A stretch of DNA of 64,000 nt from NCBI RefSeq assembly GCF_015326965.1, contig NZ_CP017659.1, positions 5,522,001 to 5,586,000 on the forward strand, in the 5' to 3' direction. This document shows positions 16,897-25,966 of the stretch, in pieces; within the stretch, counting starts at the first letter, position 1; each line of letters starts with the position of its first letter. The position numbers and the translations under genes are program-made. This DNA comes from Paenibacillus sp. JZ16. Lineage in GTDB: Bacteria > Bacillota > Bacilli > Paenibacillales > Paenibacillaceae. The notes beneath the pieces were generated by a model. That model had not been told where the DNA came from, did no database searches, and was given only the letters and a program-made list of their open reading frames with translations.

Positions 16897-17736
16897 ATGG
16901 GGACAAGAGTCGGCGTCGACGGGCGCAAGCTCATCGTTACGATCGCGATGTTCGCGGTGAGCATTCTGTTTCTCCTTCCTTTTATATGGATGCTGGTTAC
17001 ATCCTTTAAGGTGGAGAAAGACGTATTCGTATATCCGATCCAGTGGATTCCGCGGGAGTGGAACGCCATCGAGAATTATAAGGAGGTATGGTTCGGCGAT
17101 TATCCTTTCTATCTCTATTACTGGAACTCGATCAAGGTCAGTATACTGACCACAATCATCTCGGCCATGGTATCCGCCCTGGCGGCCTACGGCTTCTCCA
17201 AAATCCGGTTTGCCGCCGGCAATTGGCTGTTCATCATCGTGCTGGTGACCTACATGATTCCCGGCCAGGCCATCCTGATCCCGCAGTTTATTCTGTACCG
17301 CAACATCGGGCTGTTTGATAACCATTTCGGCCTCATTATGCTGGGAAGCTTCAGCGTGCTCGGAACGTTTATGCTCAGGCAATTCTTCATGGGCGTGCAT
17401 CAGGAATTCATCGAATCCGCCAAAATCGACGGCGCGAACCATCCGCGAATCTTCTGGTCGATTGCACTGCCACTGGTGAAGCCCGCTGTTGCCACGTATG
17501 CGATCCTGCGTTTCATCTGGACGTGGAACGATTATCAGAATCCGCTCATCTTCCTGCGGACGGACAGGCTGTTCACGATTCCGCTGGCGATGCAGAAATT
17601 CACGTCCTTGAGCGGAGAATTCTATTCCCTGATTATGGCTGCTGCCGTGTCGGCGATCTTCCCGCTGCTGATCGTTTTTATCATCGGCCAGAAGAGTGTC
17701 ATCGAGGGCATCGCGCTGGGCGGGGTCAAGGGTTAA
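16897..17736 (+). CDS. Carbohydrate ABC permease, MalG/UgpE type
   Basis: 279 residues with six predicted helices. The EAA loop is FIESAKIDGANHPRIFWSIALPLVKP. The family end FIIGQKSVIEGIALGGVKG is complete. It follows a GGAGGGAGG site and pairs with the upstream permease. The gene is followed by a separate promoter for the binding protein, so the binding protein can be expressed at a higher level. Confidence 0.92.
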   Translation: MGTRVGVDGRKLIVTIAMFAVSILFLLPFIWMLVTSFKVEKDVFVYPIQWIPREWNAIENYKEVWFGDYPFYLYYWNSIKVSILTTIISAMVSALAAYGFSKIRFAAGNWLFIIVLVTYMIPGQAILIPQFILYRNIGLFDNHFGLIMLGSFSVLGTFMLRQFFMGVHQEFIESAKIDGANHPRIFWSIALPLVKPAVATYAILRFIWTWNDYQNPLIFLRTDRLFTIPLAMQKFTSLSGEFYSLIMAAAVSAIFPLLIVFIIGQKSVIEGIALGGVKG

Positions 17737-17791
17737 GAGCCCGGGAATGAATGGGGTAAAAATAGTTCCAACATCAGTAAAGATTGTTTTA

Positions 17792-17819
17792 TGGTTAAGA
17801 TGTAAGCGCTCTATATAAT
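17792..17819 (+). promoter_or_regulatory. Promoter with overlapping cre-like site for the binding-protein gene
   Basis: TATAAT at 17814-17819 with a weak -35 TGGTTA (17792-17797). TGTAAGCGCTCTAT (17801-17814) fits the cre consensus except for its last two bases and overlaps the -10, so CcpA repression is likely. Confidence 0.6.
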
Positions 17820-17891
17820 GGGGATAGTCACAGCTAGAATCGTCACGACCTTACATACCGATATTGATATCAATGGGGAGGGTTATAGACA

Positions 17892-19262
17892 ATGATGAAC
17901 AAGAAATGGTGGTCAGGCGTTCTTACGGCTGCAATGGTGATCGGCCTGCTGTCCGGCTGCGGCGGAGCGAAGGAGAATGCGGCGCAAGAGGGTTCCGAAC
18001 AAGGCGGGGGCAAGACCAATCTGAGGCTGTACACCTATGGCACGGAGGAAGCTTACAATTGGAAGAAAACGATCCAGGCCTATGAAGAGGCAACGCCGGG
18101 CGTGACCATTGAGCTGGTCCAGCTCAGCGAGAAGGGGGATACGCAAGAGGCGTTCAAGAAGCTCGACCTGGAGGCGGCATCTTCGGCCCAGATGGACATT
18201 CTGATGTTCAGCGATCCGGCGGGTTACGCGCAGAGGGTGGCGCTCGGCATGGCCGAGCCGCTGGATGACTTCATTGCGAAGGACGGCTACAGCGTGGAAA
18301 CGGATTATAAAGTAGATACACGCCTCGACGGCAAAGTCTACGCGCTGCCCGGCAAGTTCAACCCTTGGTATGTGCTGCTGAACAAGGATCATCTTGAGGA
18401 AGCGGGACTGCCGGTTCCGACGGACTGGACCTGGGACGAATATGCGGATTATGCCAAAAAATTGACCCAAGGCGAAGGAGCGTCAAAGCGCTACGGAACA
18501 TACTTCCATGGTCCGCAAGGGGGAGGATGGCTGGAGTTTCTGAAGCTGATGATGGCGAATCAGCCCCAAGATACCGATTATTTGAAGGCCGACGGCTCTT
18601 CCAATCTGGATAACCCGACCTTCAGGAAGACGCTGGAGCTGCGCGTGCGGATGGAGAAGGAGGACCAATCCTCGGTGCCGTACACGGACATGATCTCCCA
18701 GAAGCTGAATTACCGGACGCAATTCTTCAATCAATCCGCGAGCATGATCACGATTGGCAGCTGGATGAACACGGAGATCGGCGGAACGGATAAAGTGCCG
18801 CTGGACTTCAATGTCGCCGTTGCCCCATTCCCGAAAAACGAGAAAGGCGATCCAACGGGGCTTACGCCGGTAACCACGGATTACGTGGCGGTGGCGGCCA
18901 AGTCCAAGCATAAGGAAGAAGCTTATAAATTCGTCCGCTGGTACACAACGGAAGGGCAAATCGTGCAGGGCAAGAACATTCCGGCCTGGCAGCAGGTGAA
19001 AACCGAGCAGGTGGAAGAGATCATCGACACCATTCTGTCGGCCACGAAGAGTCCGGAGAAGGTAGACAAGAAATCGCTTGTGGACACCTTGGTCGCTTCG
19101 AAGGCCTCTGCCATCGTGCCTCCGGCACCTTATCAGGCGGAAGTGTACGAGGCGGTGAACGAGGAGTATGAGAAGCTGATCCTGGGCAATCAGGATATCG
19201 ACCAGACCGTTGCGAATTCGCAGGAGCGAGTGAACAAAATTATAGAATCCAACAAAAAATGA
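17892..19262 (+). CDS. Extracellular sugar-binding lipoprotein of the ABC importer
   Basis: 456 residues. The signal peptide ends with the lipobox LLSGC (about residues 19-23), so Cys is lipid-modified at the outer membrane face. The body is a CUT1 family 1 solute-binding protein: NLRLYTYGTEEAYNW, then MDILMFSDPAG, then LDGKVYALPGKFNPWYVLLNKD, and a late GQIVQGKNIPAWQ. The Trp- and Asp-rich central part suits an oligosaccharide ligand. The neighbouring lyase and GH88 genes suggest unsaturated uronic-acid oligosaccharides; that is inference. It has its own promoter and ends at a terminator at 19287. Confidence 0.93.
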   Translation: MMNKKWWSGVLTAAMVIGLLSGCGGAKENAAQEGSEQGGGKTNLRLYTYGTEEAYNWKKTIQAYEEATPGVTIELVQLSEKGDTQEAFKKLDLEAASSAQMDILMFSDPAGYAQRVALGMAEPLDDFIAKDGYSVETDYKVDTRLDGKVYALPGKFNPWYVLLNKDHLEEAGLPVPTDWTWDEYADYAKKLTQGEGASKRYGTYFHGPQGGGWLEFLKLMMANQPQDTDYLKADGSSNLDNPTFRKTLELRVRMEKEDQSSVPYTDMISQKLNYRTQFFNQSASMITIGSWMNTEIGGTDKVPLDFNVAVAPFPKNEKGDPTGLTPVTTDYVAVAAKSKHKEEAYKFVRWYTTEGQIVQGKNIPAWQQVKTEQVEEIIDTILSATKSPEKVDKKSLVDTLVASKASAIVPPAPYQAEVYEAVNEEYEKLILGNQDIDQTVANSQERVNKIIESNKK

Positions 19263-19286
19263 TCTGGTATAATAGACAAAAAAATC

Positions 19287-19314
19287 GGGACGGAATTCTT
19301 CGTCCCTTTTTTTG
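19287..19314 (+). terminator. Terminator between binding protein and sensor kinase
   Basis: GGGACG, 8 bases (containing GAATTC) and CGTCCC followed by seven T. It probably lowers read-through into the YesM/YesN genes. Confidence 0.8.
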
Positions 19315-19360
19315 AATTCGCGTACATCATTCCCGTCACGCCATACCCGAGGTGGATCCT

Positions 19361-21172
19361 ATGCCCGCACGACTCAAGAGCCTGATCCCGAGCTCCATCA
19401 GGCATAAGCTGATATTAGCTGCCATCACCTGCATCGTCGTTCCCGCCATCGTCAGCTTGATTCTGTATAATTCGTTAACGAAGGAAGCCTTGAGGCAGCA
19501 GGCGGTATCCAACGCAAGCGATGCCCTTCAGTTGGTCCGCGGATCGGTGACGAATCTGCTCTTAAGCAAAATCAATATCGCCAACTATATTCAGATGAAT
19601 TCCGGGTTGAATTCTTACTTCAAGCAGGTGGTCTCCGGCAACGAAGACCCGGATCCTTACCGCAGATTTATGGACTCCAACCGAGTTTTGGAGCATCTAG
19701 ACAGCTTGACGGTCGTCGGAGAGAAAAGTTATGTGACCGTCATCCTAGAGAACGGCTCCTATTACATGAATTATTCCGTAAGCGATTACAATCCGCTCGA
19801 TTACAGGCAGCGCCCTTGGTTCAGCCGGATTTCGGAGCTGCAAGGCTTGGAGTCTCTATGGACGGAGCCGGAGGCCACGATGTTCCTCCCCGACCAAATC
19901 GATCATCCGACGCAGCTATCGGTGGTGCGCACGCTCAGGCTGCCGGATTCCGAGATATACGGCTACGTGATCGTAACGTTCATGGAGGATCAGATCAGCG
20001 GGATCTTCAACTCCCTTTCGGAAGGCAACGATATGGTGCTGCTGGATGCCAAGGGAACGATCGTTTCCGGCAGTTATCAGAACCAGATCGGAACGACCTT
20101 TGCTTATCTTGATGAGTTGGATCAAGATAAGCCGTATTCGATCGTACCGATGAAGGGGGAGAAACAGCTGATGGTACACCAGGACATTCCGTTTGCCGGA
20201 TGGCGCCTGGTGCTGATGCAGCCGTACAAGGATGCGATCGTCAATATCAACTCGATTTTTAACCGGGTGTTCTGGTTTCAGATGTGCTTCTTTCTGATCT
20301 TTCTGCTGCTGCTCATTGCCCTTGTCCGCGCGTTTACGAAGCCGTTGGTCAAGCTTGGCAAAGTGGCAACCGCCGTGCAGCGCGGAAATCTGGAAGTAAG
20401 GTCGAATGTTCATGGCAATGATGAGGTTGGTCGGCTCGGTCATTTATTCGACGACATGCTGGACCGGTTCAAAGCCATGATTTCGGAAATATCCGAGAAC
20501 CAGGCGAGAAAACGAAAAGCGGAGCTCCGAATGCTACAAGCCCAGATCCATCCCCACTTTCTGTTCAATGTCCTGAATTCGATCCGGATGAAGGTCATGA
20601 AACGGGGCGATCCCGAAAGCGCCAAGATGATCGGCTCCCTGTCCGTGCTGCTCCGCATGACGATCAGCCGCGAGGAGGACGAGATTGCGCTTCACGAAGA
20701 AATCGACCTGATCTCGCATTATGTGGCCCTGATGAACCTCCGGCAGAAGGAGGAGGTCAGGCTGGAGCTGGATATCGCGCCGGAGGCTTTCCTCTTTAAG
20801 GTGCCGCGCTTTTTCCTGCAGCCGATCGTGGAGAATGCATTAATCCATGGGCTCAACCAGCAGGCAGGGATGATCCGGATTGCAGCCGTCATGAAGGGCA
20901 GGCACCTCGTGCTGGCGGTGAAGGACGACGGCATCGGCATGGATGAAGCCATCAGGGAGTCGATTGCCCGCAGAATCCAAGGCGGCTCCGCCGGTTCCTC
21001 GACGCAGGAAGAGGCAAGCGGAGGCAGCTTCTCCCATATCGGTCTTCAAAATGTGATGGAACGGATGAGTATGGTGTTCGGCGAGGCTTTTCAATGTCAC
21101 GTTTACAGCGAGCCTGGCCAGGGAACGGTGATCGAGATGTTTATACCGGAAAGAGGGAATGCGGATGTATAA
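19361..21172 (+). CDS. YesM-type sensor histidine kinase
   Basis: 603 residues. Two membrane helices (about residues 20-42 and 300-322) flank a large dCache-like extracellular region. A HAMP segment follows. The His_kinase box is LRMLQAQIHPHFLFNVLNSIRM (phospho-His in QIHPHFLFN). The ATPase has ENALIHGL and DDGIGMD. This lineage of kinases in Paenibacillus pairs with AraC-type regulators and controls polysaccharide use. The ATG at 19361 follows CGAGGTGG; a GTG at 19352 lies inside that site. Its 3' end overlaps the regulator gene. It probably senses the polysaccharide or its fragments, perhaps through the binding protein. Confidence 0.93.
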   Translation: MPARLKSLIPSSIRHKLILAAITCIVVPAIVSLILYNSLTKEALRQQAVSNASDALQLVRGSVTNLLLSKINIANYIQMNSGLNSYFKQVVSGNEDPDPYRRFMDSNRVLEHLDSLTVVGEKSYVTVILENGSYYMNYSVSDYNPLDYRQRPWFSRISELQGLESLWTEPEATMFLPDQIDHPTQLSVVRTLRLPDSEIYGYVIVTFMEDQISGIFNSLSEGNDMVLLDAKGTIVSGSYQNQIGTTFAYLDELDQDKPYSIVPMKGEKQLMVHQDIPFAGWRLVLMQPYKDAIVNINSIFNRVFWFQMCFFLIFLLLLIALVRAFTKPLVKLGKVATAVQRGNLEVRSNVHGNDEVGRLGHLFDDMLDRFKAMISEISENQARKRKAELRMLQAQIHPHFLFNVLNSIRMKVMKRGDPESAKMIGSLSVLLRMTISREEDEIALHEEIDLISHYVALMNLRQKEEVRLELDIAPEAFLFKVPRFFLQPIVENALIHGLNQQAGMIRIAAVMKGRHLVLAVKDDGIGMDEAIRESIARRIQGGSAGSSTQEEASGGSFSHIGLQNVMERMSMVFGEAFQCHVYSEPGQGTVIEMFIPERGNADV

Positions 21173-22784
21173 CGTGATGCTGGTGGACGATGATTATCCC
21201 GTCATCGAGCTGTTGTCGGAGGCCATATCGTGGAATGAGCTGGGTTTGAATCTGATGGGAAGTTATGAGAACGGCATGAGTGCCTGGGAGGATGCGAAGT
21301 CTTCGCCTCCGGACATCCTGATTACGGATATCGGCATGCCCAAAATGAACGGGCTCGAGCTGTCCGCACGCATCAAAGAAGTGAAAGCCGATGTGCGGAT
21401 CGCCATTCTGTCCTGCCATAACGAATTCCAATATGCCCAGCAGGCTATGCGGCTGAACGTGCAGGATTATCTGCTGAAGGATACGCTCGACCCCGAGGAG
21501 CTGGCACAGCTGCTGAGGCGCTTCAAGCAGGCAATGGACGAGGAAGCACAGAAGGGCTGGGAACGGTCGCGGATGATCCATCTGGTGGACGAATCCAAGG
21601 AGCTGCGGAAGGAGCAGAGCCTCAAAAATTTCATACACCAGCCCCTGCTGTCACCCGAAAAATGGCGGCATGAGCTGTCGGAGTACGGGATATTGAAGCC
21701 GGGTTCCCACTGCCTTCCCGTCGTCGGGCACCTGGAGGATGTCCGGGATATCAAGCACCGCTTCGCCTCCAACCAGACGCTGCATTTTGCCCTGGGCAAC
21801 GTGCTGCGGGAGGTGCTGGAGCAGCTGAATCCGAGTGCGGTCCATGTCATATACGATGCAAAGTCTTCGCTGCTCCTGTTCTCGTACCGACCTGGCTTGG
21901 GCAGCAACATTTACGATGATGCCGCCGCCTGCCTGAAGGAGGTGCAGCGGACGCTCGAGCGCGTGCTGCGAATCCGCATGTCGTTCCTGATCGGCCGGGG
22001 GTGCGCTGATCCAGAAAGTTTAAAGGCAGGGCTCAATGAACTGTTGGCCAGCCGGCAGCAACGATTCTATCTGGAGCCGCAGGAGATAACGAAACTGAAC
22101 GGAGCGCTTGAACAGAACAGTCTGCATAGGGATCCCGATCTCTTCGTTTATTATGACCGGGCCAGCTCGGAGCTGCGGGAATCGCTGCTCGGCAAAGGCT
22201 CCGGCGCGGTGCGCGATACGGTCGATCGGTGGATCGCATGGATTCAAGGCAAGCGGTACGCACCGGAATCGGTCAAGGACTGGGTGTTGAAGCTTCTGCT
22301 GGATCTGAAGCTGAGGCTTCATCTCCTGCATTCGCTGTCACCCGCTTATACGGCCGATGCGCTGCACAAAGAGATCATGGACATGGATTCCTTGAACGAG
22401 CTGAAATCCTGGCTTCACGATTATTTGGAATCCACCATGCAGGCCATGGATCGGGGATTCGGGGGCAGCAGAAGATCGGAAGTGGCGGAGGCTTGCAAAT
22501 ACGTGTCCCTTCGGCTTGATCAGAGGATCACGCTGGATGAAGTTGCGGGCTGTCTGCACCTGAATCCGAGCTATTTCAGCCGCATGTTCAAGAAAGAAAC
22601 GGGGGTCACCTTCATCGAATACGTCACCCGGATGAAGATGGAGCGAGCCAAGGAGCTGCTGCGGCAGACGGACCGCACGGTCGGGGAAATCTGCGAAAGT
22701 CTGGCTTACGACAATGTGAGTTATTTCAGCAAGACATTCAAGGCTTATGCGGGGGTGACCCCTGTAGAGTTCCGGAACGGTTGA
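21165..22784 (+). CDS. YesN-type response regulator with AraC DNA-binding domain
   Basis: 539 residues. The receiver has VDDDYPVIE, the phospho-Asp in PDILITDIGMPKMNG and the Lys in VQDYLLKDTLDP. A long middle region of no clear family follows. The last 100 residues are an AraC double helix-turn-helix (RITLDEVAGCLHLNPSYFSRMF and VGEICESLAYDNVSYFSKTFK). ATG at 21165 is preferred because AGAGGG lies 7 bases before it; ATG at 21159 directly abuts that site. The gene overlaps the kinase by 8 bases. It should activate the transport and degradation genes on either side. Confidence 0.93.
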   Translation: MYNVMLVDDDYPVIELLSEAISWNELGLNLMGSYENGMSAWEDAKSSPPDILITDIGMPKMNGLELSARIKEVKADVRIAILSCHNEFQYAQQAMRLNVQDYLLKDTLDPEELAQLLRRFKQAMDEEAQKGWERSRMIHLVDESKELRKEQSLKNFIHQPLLSPEKWRHELSEYGILKPGSHCLPVVGHLEDVRDIKHRFASNQTLHFALGNVLREVLEQLNPSAVHVIYDAKSSLLLFSYRPGLGSNIYDDAAACLKEVQRTLERVLRIRMSFLIGRGCADPESLKAGLNELLASRQQRFYLEPQEITKLNGALEQNSLHRDPDLFVYYDRASSELRESLLGKGSGAVRDTVDRWIAWIQGKRYAPESVKDWVLKLLLDLKLRLHLLHSLSPAYTADALHKEIMDMDSLNELKSWLHDYLESTMQAMDRGFGGSRRSEVAEACKYVSLRLDQRITLDEVAGCLHLNPSYFSRMFKKETGVTFIEYVTRMKMERAKELLRQTDRTVGEICESLAYDNVSYFSKTFKAYAGVTPVEFRNG

Positions 22785-22842
22785 ACGGGAGATGAAACGG
22801 GCGTCTGAACGGGCGCCGAAATGGGGAGGAGGCCTTAGTCCG

Positions 22843-24717
22843 ATGAACAGAATGCAGGAGCTGACAACGATTGTGAACGGGATGGCTCCCGCCGATCGGC
22901 GGATCTATTACCAAGGCAGGGACCAGAGATCCTTCTGGGAAGGCATTCAGCGAAGCGGGGATTACGAGCAGGACATATCCGAGATTCGCGAGGAAGGGGA
23001 ACGGCTGCTGTCTGTCCCGAATCCGCCGCTGACCTATGACTTATTCACCCGGTTTGCCCGGCATGGAACGAGGCTGGACTATGAGAAGGTTTATTTCGAG
23101 CGAAGGCTCCGGCTGAATACGTTTGCCCTGCTGACCCTTCTCGAGCCTGATAAGGAAGCGTACCGGACGGCTCTCCAGGAGATGGTCTGGTCCATCTGCG
23201 ATGAGTATACCTGGTGTTTACCGGCGCATCTGAACGCGGAATCGCCGGGCGGCATCAAAGGGACGATTGATCTGTTCAGCGCCGAGACCGGGTTTACCCT
23301 CAGCGAAATCCGCATGCTGCTGCGGGACCATCTGCCTTCGCTGCTGATCTCAAGAATCGAGGAGGAGGTTGAAGCGCGGTTGTTCACCCCTTTCCTAAGC
23401 CATGAGCACGGCTGGGAGACCGCGACGCATAATTGGTCTGCCGTCTGTGCCGGTTCCATCGGCTCTGCCGCGCTGCTGCTTATGGAAAGCGGGGAATCTC
23501 TTGCAAAGATTCTGCTGAAGACGGAGCGGTGCATGGACTATTATCTGCAGGGCTTTGGCCCCGATGGAGCTTGTCTGGAAGGGCTGGGATACTGGAATTA
23601 CGGGTTCGGGTATTTCGTGTATTATGCCGATTTGCTGCGCAAGCGCACCCGAGGCGAGCTGGACTGGTTCCGTGCCGAGAAGGTAGGCCGCATCGCCTTG
23701 TTTCAGCAAAAGGGCTTTTTGGCAGGCAAGGCCGTCGTCAACTTCTCCGATTCGCAACCGGAAAGCAAGGTGCACATCGGCTTGTCTCATTATCTGACCG
23801 GATTGTACGGAGAATTCGAGTCTCCGCCGCAGTCTCTCCGGTCGGCTTACCGCGACGACCATTGCAGCCGCTGGGCTCCGGCCTTGCGCAACCTGATCTG
23901 GCGGAACCCCTTGCTGGCGGGAAGCGATTGGGGAGAGGCGAGTTATTATTTGCCTGATGCCCAGTGGCTGATCTCCCGCAGCTCCCATGGAGACGAAGTG
24001 TACGCGTTTGCCGCCAAGGGCGGCAGCAACGGCGAGCCGCACAACCATAATGATCTCGGGCATTTTATCCTTTACGGCGCCGGGGAAGTATGGTGCTCGG
24101 ACCTCGGCTGCGGCGAGTACACGGCGGAGTATTTCGGCGAAGGACGGTATGGCTATGATTGTAATGGCTCCCAAGGACACTCCGTGCCGATCATCGACGG
24201 CCATTACCAGCAAGAGGGCCCGGATAGCGCCGCGGTTGTAAGGGAAGCCGTGACGGGCGAAGCCGTGGATCGGCTTGCGCTTGAGCTGACCTCGGCCTAC
24301 CGGGTTCCGGCGCTTCAGTCATTCACGAGGACGCTGGAGTGGAACAAGAAGAGGGATCGGCCAGAGCTGACGCTGAGCGACCGGTTTACGTTCGATTCAC
24401 CCCCGGAGAGTCTGGTGGAGCGGATCGTCACCAGGAAACAGCCCGAGCTGGTGCTGATGGATGGCCGGCAGGTTGTTAGGTTGCGGGCACCGGGTACTTA
24501 TGAGCAAGCAGAGGCAGGAGGATCAGAAGTTGTTCAGGCCTTAGATGACAGGCCAGGCCTGCTGATCCAATATGACAGCAAGCTGGTGGAGCCTGAGCTG
24601 ACAAGCCATGTCTTCCGTGACCACTTCGGCCAGGAATCATCTTGGTATGCCGTTGATTTTAAAGTGAAGACCCCTGGTTTCCATGCGAATATCGACTTTA
24701 GATTTCAATTCATATGA
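22843..24717 (+). CDS. Heparinase II/III-like polysaccharide lyase
   Basis: 624 residues from the ATG preceded by GGAGGAGG (22825-22832). An earlier ATG at 22792 gives a basic, unrelated 17-residue extension. The N-terminal half is an alpha/alpha toroid (ATHNWSAVCAGSIG; ACLEGLGYWNYGFGYFVYYADLL). The C-terminal half is the heparinase II/III beta-sandwich, with GGSNGEPHNHNDLGHFILYG and NGSQGHSVPIIDG, which carry the expected His, Asn and Tyr region. There is no signal peptide, so it should act in the cytoplasm on imported oligosaccharides. Such enzymes cleave 1,4-linked uronic acids by beta-elimination, leaving an unsaturated uronate that the next gene product can remove. Confidence 0.85.
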   Translation: MNRMQELTTIVNGMAPADRRIYYQGRDQRSFWEGIQRSGDYEQDISEIREEGERLLSVPNPPLTYDLFTRFARHGTRLDYEKVYFERRLRLNTFALLTLLEPDKEAYRTALQEMVWSICDEYTWCLPAHLNAESPGGIKGTIDLFSAETGFTLSEIRMLLRDHLPSLLISRIEEEVEARLFTPFLSHEHGWETATHNWSAVCAGSIGSAALLLMESGESLAKILLKTERCMDYYLQGFGPDGACLEGLGYWNYGFGYFVYYADLLRKRTRGELDWFRAEKVGRIALFQQKGFLAGKAVVNFSDSQPESKVHIGLSHYLTGLYGEFESPPQSLRSAYRDDHCSRWAPALRNLIWRNPLLAGSDWGEASYYLPDAQWLISRSSHGDEVYAFAAKGGSNGEPHNHNDLGHFILYGAGEVWCSDLGCGEYTAEYFGEGRYGYDCNGSQGHSVPIIDGHYQQEGPDSAAVVREAVTGEAVDRLALELTSAYRVPALQSFTRTLEWNKKRDRPELTLSDRFTFDSPPESLVERIVTRKQPELVLMDGRQVVRLRAPGTYEQAEAGGSEVVQALDDRPGLLIQYDSKLVEPELTSHVFRDHFGQESSWYAVDFKVKTPGFHANIDFRFQFI

Positions 24718-24735
24718 ACAGAGGAGTGGAGAGGA

Positions 24736-25872
24736 ATGAAAACAGAGATCGCTTTGGATTGGTTGACGGAGGCATGGGAGAAGTCGCTTGCGAAGACGCG
24801 TCGAAACGTAACGCGGATTGGGGCGGGGTTTCCGCATGCCAGCCAGAATGGAGTCTACCAGCTGGAGCCGCCGCATTGGTGGACGGCCGGCTTTTGGCCT
24901 GGGATGCTGTGGCTTCTGTACAATGACAGCGGCCGGGCGGAGTTTAGAACGACCGCCGAGCAGTGCGAGCTCATTTTGGATGACGTGCTGAACCAATATG
25001 TACGACTGGATCACGATCTCGGTTTCATGTGGACGTTAACGAGTATGGCTTCCTACAAGCTGACCGGCAGCGAAGAGTCCAAGGTACGCGCGCTCAAGGC
25101 GGCTAACTACCTGGCTGCACGCTTCAACCTGAAGGGCCAATATATTCGAGCCTGGAATCCATGGTCGGAAGGGGAGGATAACGCCGGGCTTGCCATCATC
25201 GATTGCGCCATGAATACGCCCTTGTTGTTTTTGGCCTCCGAGCTCAGCGGCGATCCCCGCTACCGGCATATTGCCGAAGCCCATATGGACACGGTGGTCC
25301 GGGACTTCGTCCGGCCGGACGGTTCCGTATATCATATCGTTCGATACGATCCGGCTACCGGTGAACGTGTGGAAGGGATCGGCGGGCAGGGCTTTGCGCC
25401 CGAATCCGCCTGGTCCAGGGGGACGGCGTGGGCGATCTACGGCTTAACGCTTGCCTACCATCATACGGGCAAGTCGATATACCTCGATACCGCCAAAACG
25501 GTGGCGCATTTCTTCCTGGCGAACCTTCCGGAAGACCATGTGCCATACTGGGACTTCCGCGCGCCGGATGAAGCCCGCATCTACCGGGATTCGTCCGCCG
25601 GAGCCTGCGCCGCCAGCGGGCTGCTGCTTCTGGCCGACAAGGTGGATCAGGGACAGGCAACCGTATACCGGGAATCCGCGGTCCGGATTTTGGAATCGCT
25701 GTACCGGAATTACGGTACATGGGACAACGATGGGGAGGAAGGCTTGATTCTTCATGGGACCAGCCATTATCCGGAAGGACGGAATATCGACGTGCCCTTA
25801 ATTTATGGCGACTTTTTCTTTGTGGAAGGCGTGGCGCGGCTGAGAGGGAAGGGGCCGTTTTACTGGGAATGA
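24736..25872 (+). CDS. GH88 unsaturated glucuronyl hydrolase (UGL)
   Basis: 378 residues, almost the same length as UGL from Bacillus (Paenibacillus) sp. GL1. It is an alpha6/alpha6 barrel. Key regions are QLEPPHWWTAGFWPGMLWLL, LDHDLGFMW (Asp94, matching the Asp88 region of the GL1 enzyme), DNAGLAIIDCAMN (Asp156, matching catalytic Asp149), GGQGFAPESAWSRGTAWAIYG and RDSSAGACAASGLL. It hydrates the C4-C5 double bond of unsaturated glucuronyl residues released by lyases, so the terminal sugar falls off. It is cytoplasmic. The ribosome site is GGAGTGGAGAGGA. With the lyase 18 bases upstream it forms a two-step pathway. Confidence 0.94.
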   Translation: MKTEIALDWLTEAWEKSLAKTRRNVTRIGAGFPHASQNGVYQLEPPHWWTAGFWPGMLWLLYNDSGRAEFRTTAEQCELILDDVLNQYVRLDHDLGFMWTLTSMASYKLTGSEESKVRALKAANYLAARFNLKGQYIRAWNPWSEGEDNAGLAIIDCAMNTPLLFLASELSGDPRYRHIAEAHMDTVVRDFVRPDGSVYHIVRYDPATGERVEGIGGQGFAPESAWSRGTAWAIYGLTLAYHHTGKSIYLDTAKTVAHFFLANLPEDHVPYWDFRAPDEARIYRDSSAGACAASGLLLLADKVDQGQATVYRESAVRILESLYRNYGTWDNDGEEGLILHGTSHYPEGRNIDVPLIYGDFFFVEGVARLRGKGPFYWE

Positions 25873-25966
25873 CGTAAAAAAAGTACATGCGTGTAAGAGG
25901 ATAAGAGATGTAGAAGTACAGGTAATGAATAACAGAAGCATGCCGGAAATGGAGTGAGAATGGAAG

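Noticed and set aside
22792-22842. Earlier start for the heparinase-like protein
   Set aside because: It would add a short basic tail unlike the family. The good GGAGGAGG site points to ATG 22843.
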